A stretch of DNA of 64,000 nt from Gilvimarinus sp. 2_MG-2023 (lineage in GTDB: Bacteria; Pseudomonadota; Gammaproteobacteria; Pseudomonadales; Cellvibrionaceae), in the NCBI RefSeq assembly GCF_030547685.1, contig NZ_JAUOQM010000047.1, forward strand, positions 62,001 through 126,000, given 5' to 3'. Under the pieces are notes generated by a model. The model had not been told where the DNA came from and searched no databases. It was given only the letters and a program-made list of their open reading frames with translations. Below are positions 63,465-64,000 of this stretch, in pieces (positions within the stretch are counted from its first letter, which is position 1; every line of letters begins with the position of its first letter). The translations under genes and the position numbers were made by a program.

Positions 63465-64000
63465 CTAGAACTTCCACACCACCTTGGCAAATAAGCGCGC
63501 ATCGTCGTCATCGCCCAGGGTATCTTCACTGTCAATGGGCGCGGCGAGGCTGGCGTTGAAGTGCCAGTTGGCGCTGTTGTAGCGGGCGCCTAAGCCGGCG
63601 CCGGTCAGGTCGCGGTCATTGTCGGCATCGGCTTCCCACGGGCTGTGGTTGATATCCACCGCACCGTGATCCACCAGACCGTACACTTGCCACTGGTTGT
63701 TTAGGTTGTAGCGCAGCTCCAGGTTGGCCAAATAACCTTCATCACCACTGGCTTCGCCCTGGGCGTAAGCCCGCACGCCGTAAGCACCGCCCAGACTAAA
63801 CTTCTCAGAGGAGTCGAGGTTTTTGTCGGCAAACTGGCCATGAATTTGGGCGTGCAGGCTCCAGTTACCCCCTAAGTTTTGTAAGCGCATGATGGACGGG
63901 GTCCAGCGCTCGAAGTCGCCAGCGCTTTGCGCGGTGACCGAGTCAATCACTTGGTCGAGGTAGCTGTTGATGGTGAGCTCGCCCTGGGTATAAGCCAATG
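63465..64000 (-). CDS. Two-partner secretion outer-membrane transporter (TpsB/ShlB family), C-terminal part
   Basis: The C-terminal ~178 residues of a ShlB/FhaC-type barrel that exports a partner TpsA protein; the N-terminal POTRA domains lie beyond the window edge. Visible features are FSLGGAYGVRAYAQGEASGDEG (the conserved strand region with GxxxVRGY-like pattern), LANLELRYNL, LTGAGLGARYNSANWHFNASLAAPI and the terminal KVVWKF with a final Phe. The stop codon lies 4 bp from the heptad array. The partner TpsA is not in the window. Confidence 0.85.
   Translation of the reverse strand, partial: LAYTQGELTINSYLDQVIDSVTAQSAGDFERWTPSIMRLQNLGGNWSLHAQIHGQFADKNLDSSEKFSLGGAYGVRAYAQGEASGDEGYLANLELRYNLNNQWQVYGLVDHGAVDINHSPWEADADNDRDLTGAGLGARYNSANWHFNASLAAPIDSEDTLGDDDDARLFAKVVWKF

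Overview
The window reads as chromosome of a marine, polysaccharide-degrading gammaproteobacterium, most likely of the Cellvibrionaceae or a close relative. The grounds are gammaproteobacterial versions of groESL, sodB, rhlB and rpsT, an Mrp-type antiporter operon, a proteobacterial dedicated sortase-type two-component pair, and a cellobionic-acid/gluconate locus of the kind known from Saccharophagus. The genus is inferred, not shown.

Layout. 1-12.9 kb is housekeeping, almost all on the minus strand: a cut-off sulfotransferase-like gene, pterin dehydratase, class I fumarase, a coiled-coil membrane protein, Fe-SOD, groES-groEL behind a sigma32-type promoter, an outer-membrane DUF481 protein with FxsA, an alkyltransferase-like (ATL) protein, AmpG, RhlB and an MHYT protein with a degenerate GGDEF domain. 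12.9-13.9 kb holds no intact gene, but has a 26-bp perfect-arm palindrome and decayed reading frames.

13.9-29 kb is one functional unit for short-chain amides. A five-gene urea/amide-type ABC importer (urtABCDE order) runs into aliphatic amidase (amiE) and the AmiB AAA+ protein. Then come two formamidases of unrelated folds (nitrilase-type AmiF and FmdA) and the zinc-ribbon protein FmdB. Divergent from the importer is a hybrid histidine kinase whose sensor is a whole NCS1-type permease plus a cysteine cluster, followed by a LuxR-type response regulator. A palindrome related to TACGTCA-N2-TGACGTA lies 80-125 bp upstream of urtA, amiF and fmdA, and is a candidate operator for this regulon. No urease and no amiC/amiR are present.

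29-36.5 kb: an RND pump with its adaptor, a helical NIT-like protein, phospholipase A (PldA) and a DUF3833 lipoprotein. 36.8-42.7 kb: a compact six-cistron mrp operon with a fused MrpAB. 42.9-53.6 kb: an AHSA1-like protein, a secreted protein of unknown fold, an orphan 7TMR-DISM kinase, and a DUF3592 + MORN/C13-protease operon facing away from a PdsR/PdsS two-component pair. The usual sortase and its substrate are absent. Then rpsT and a DUF413/MaoP-like gene follow.

53.7-61.5 kb is a sugar locus: GPH-family transporter, GH94 phosphorylase best read as cellobionic acid phosphorylase, LacI-family repressor, gluconokinase and a GH13_18 sugar phosphorylase. Together they would import oxidised cellobiose and split it to glucose 1-phosphate and gluconate, then phosphorylate the gluconate. 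A shared 32-bp block marks the two LacI-type promoters.

61.5-64 kb contains two copies of a composite repeat: TGCGGAA heptads, a ~105-bp nearly identical core with a promoter-like box and terminator hairpin, and TTCTACG/TTCCGCA heptads. Each copy is followed by the 3' end of a two-partner-secretion TpsB gene, a decayed fragment in the left copy and a live gene in the right one. An AraC-family regulator sits between the copies.
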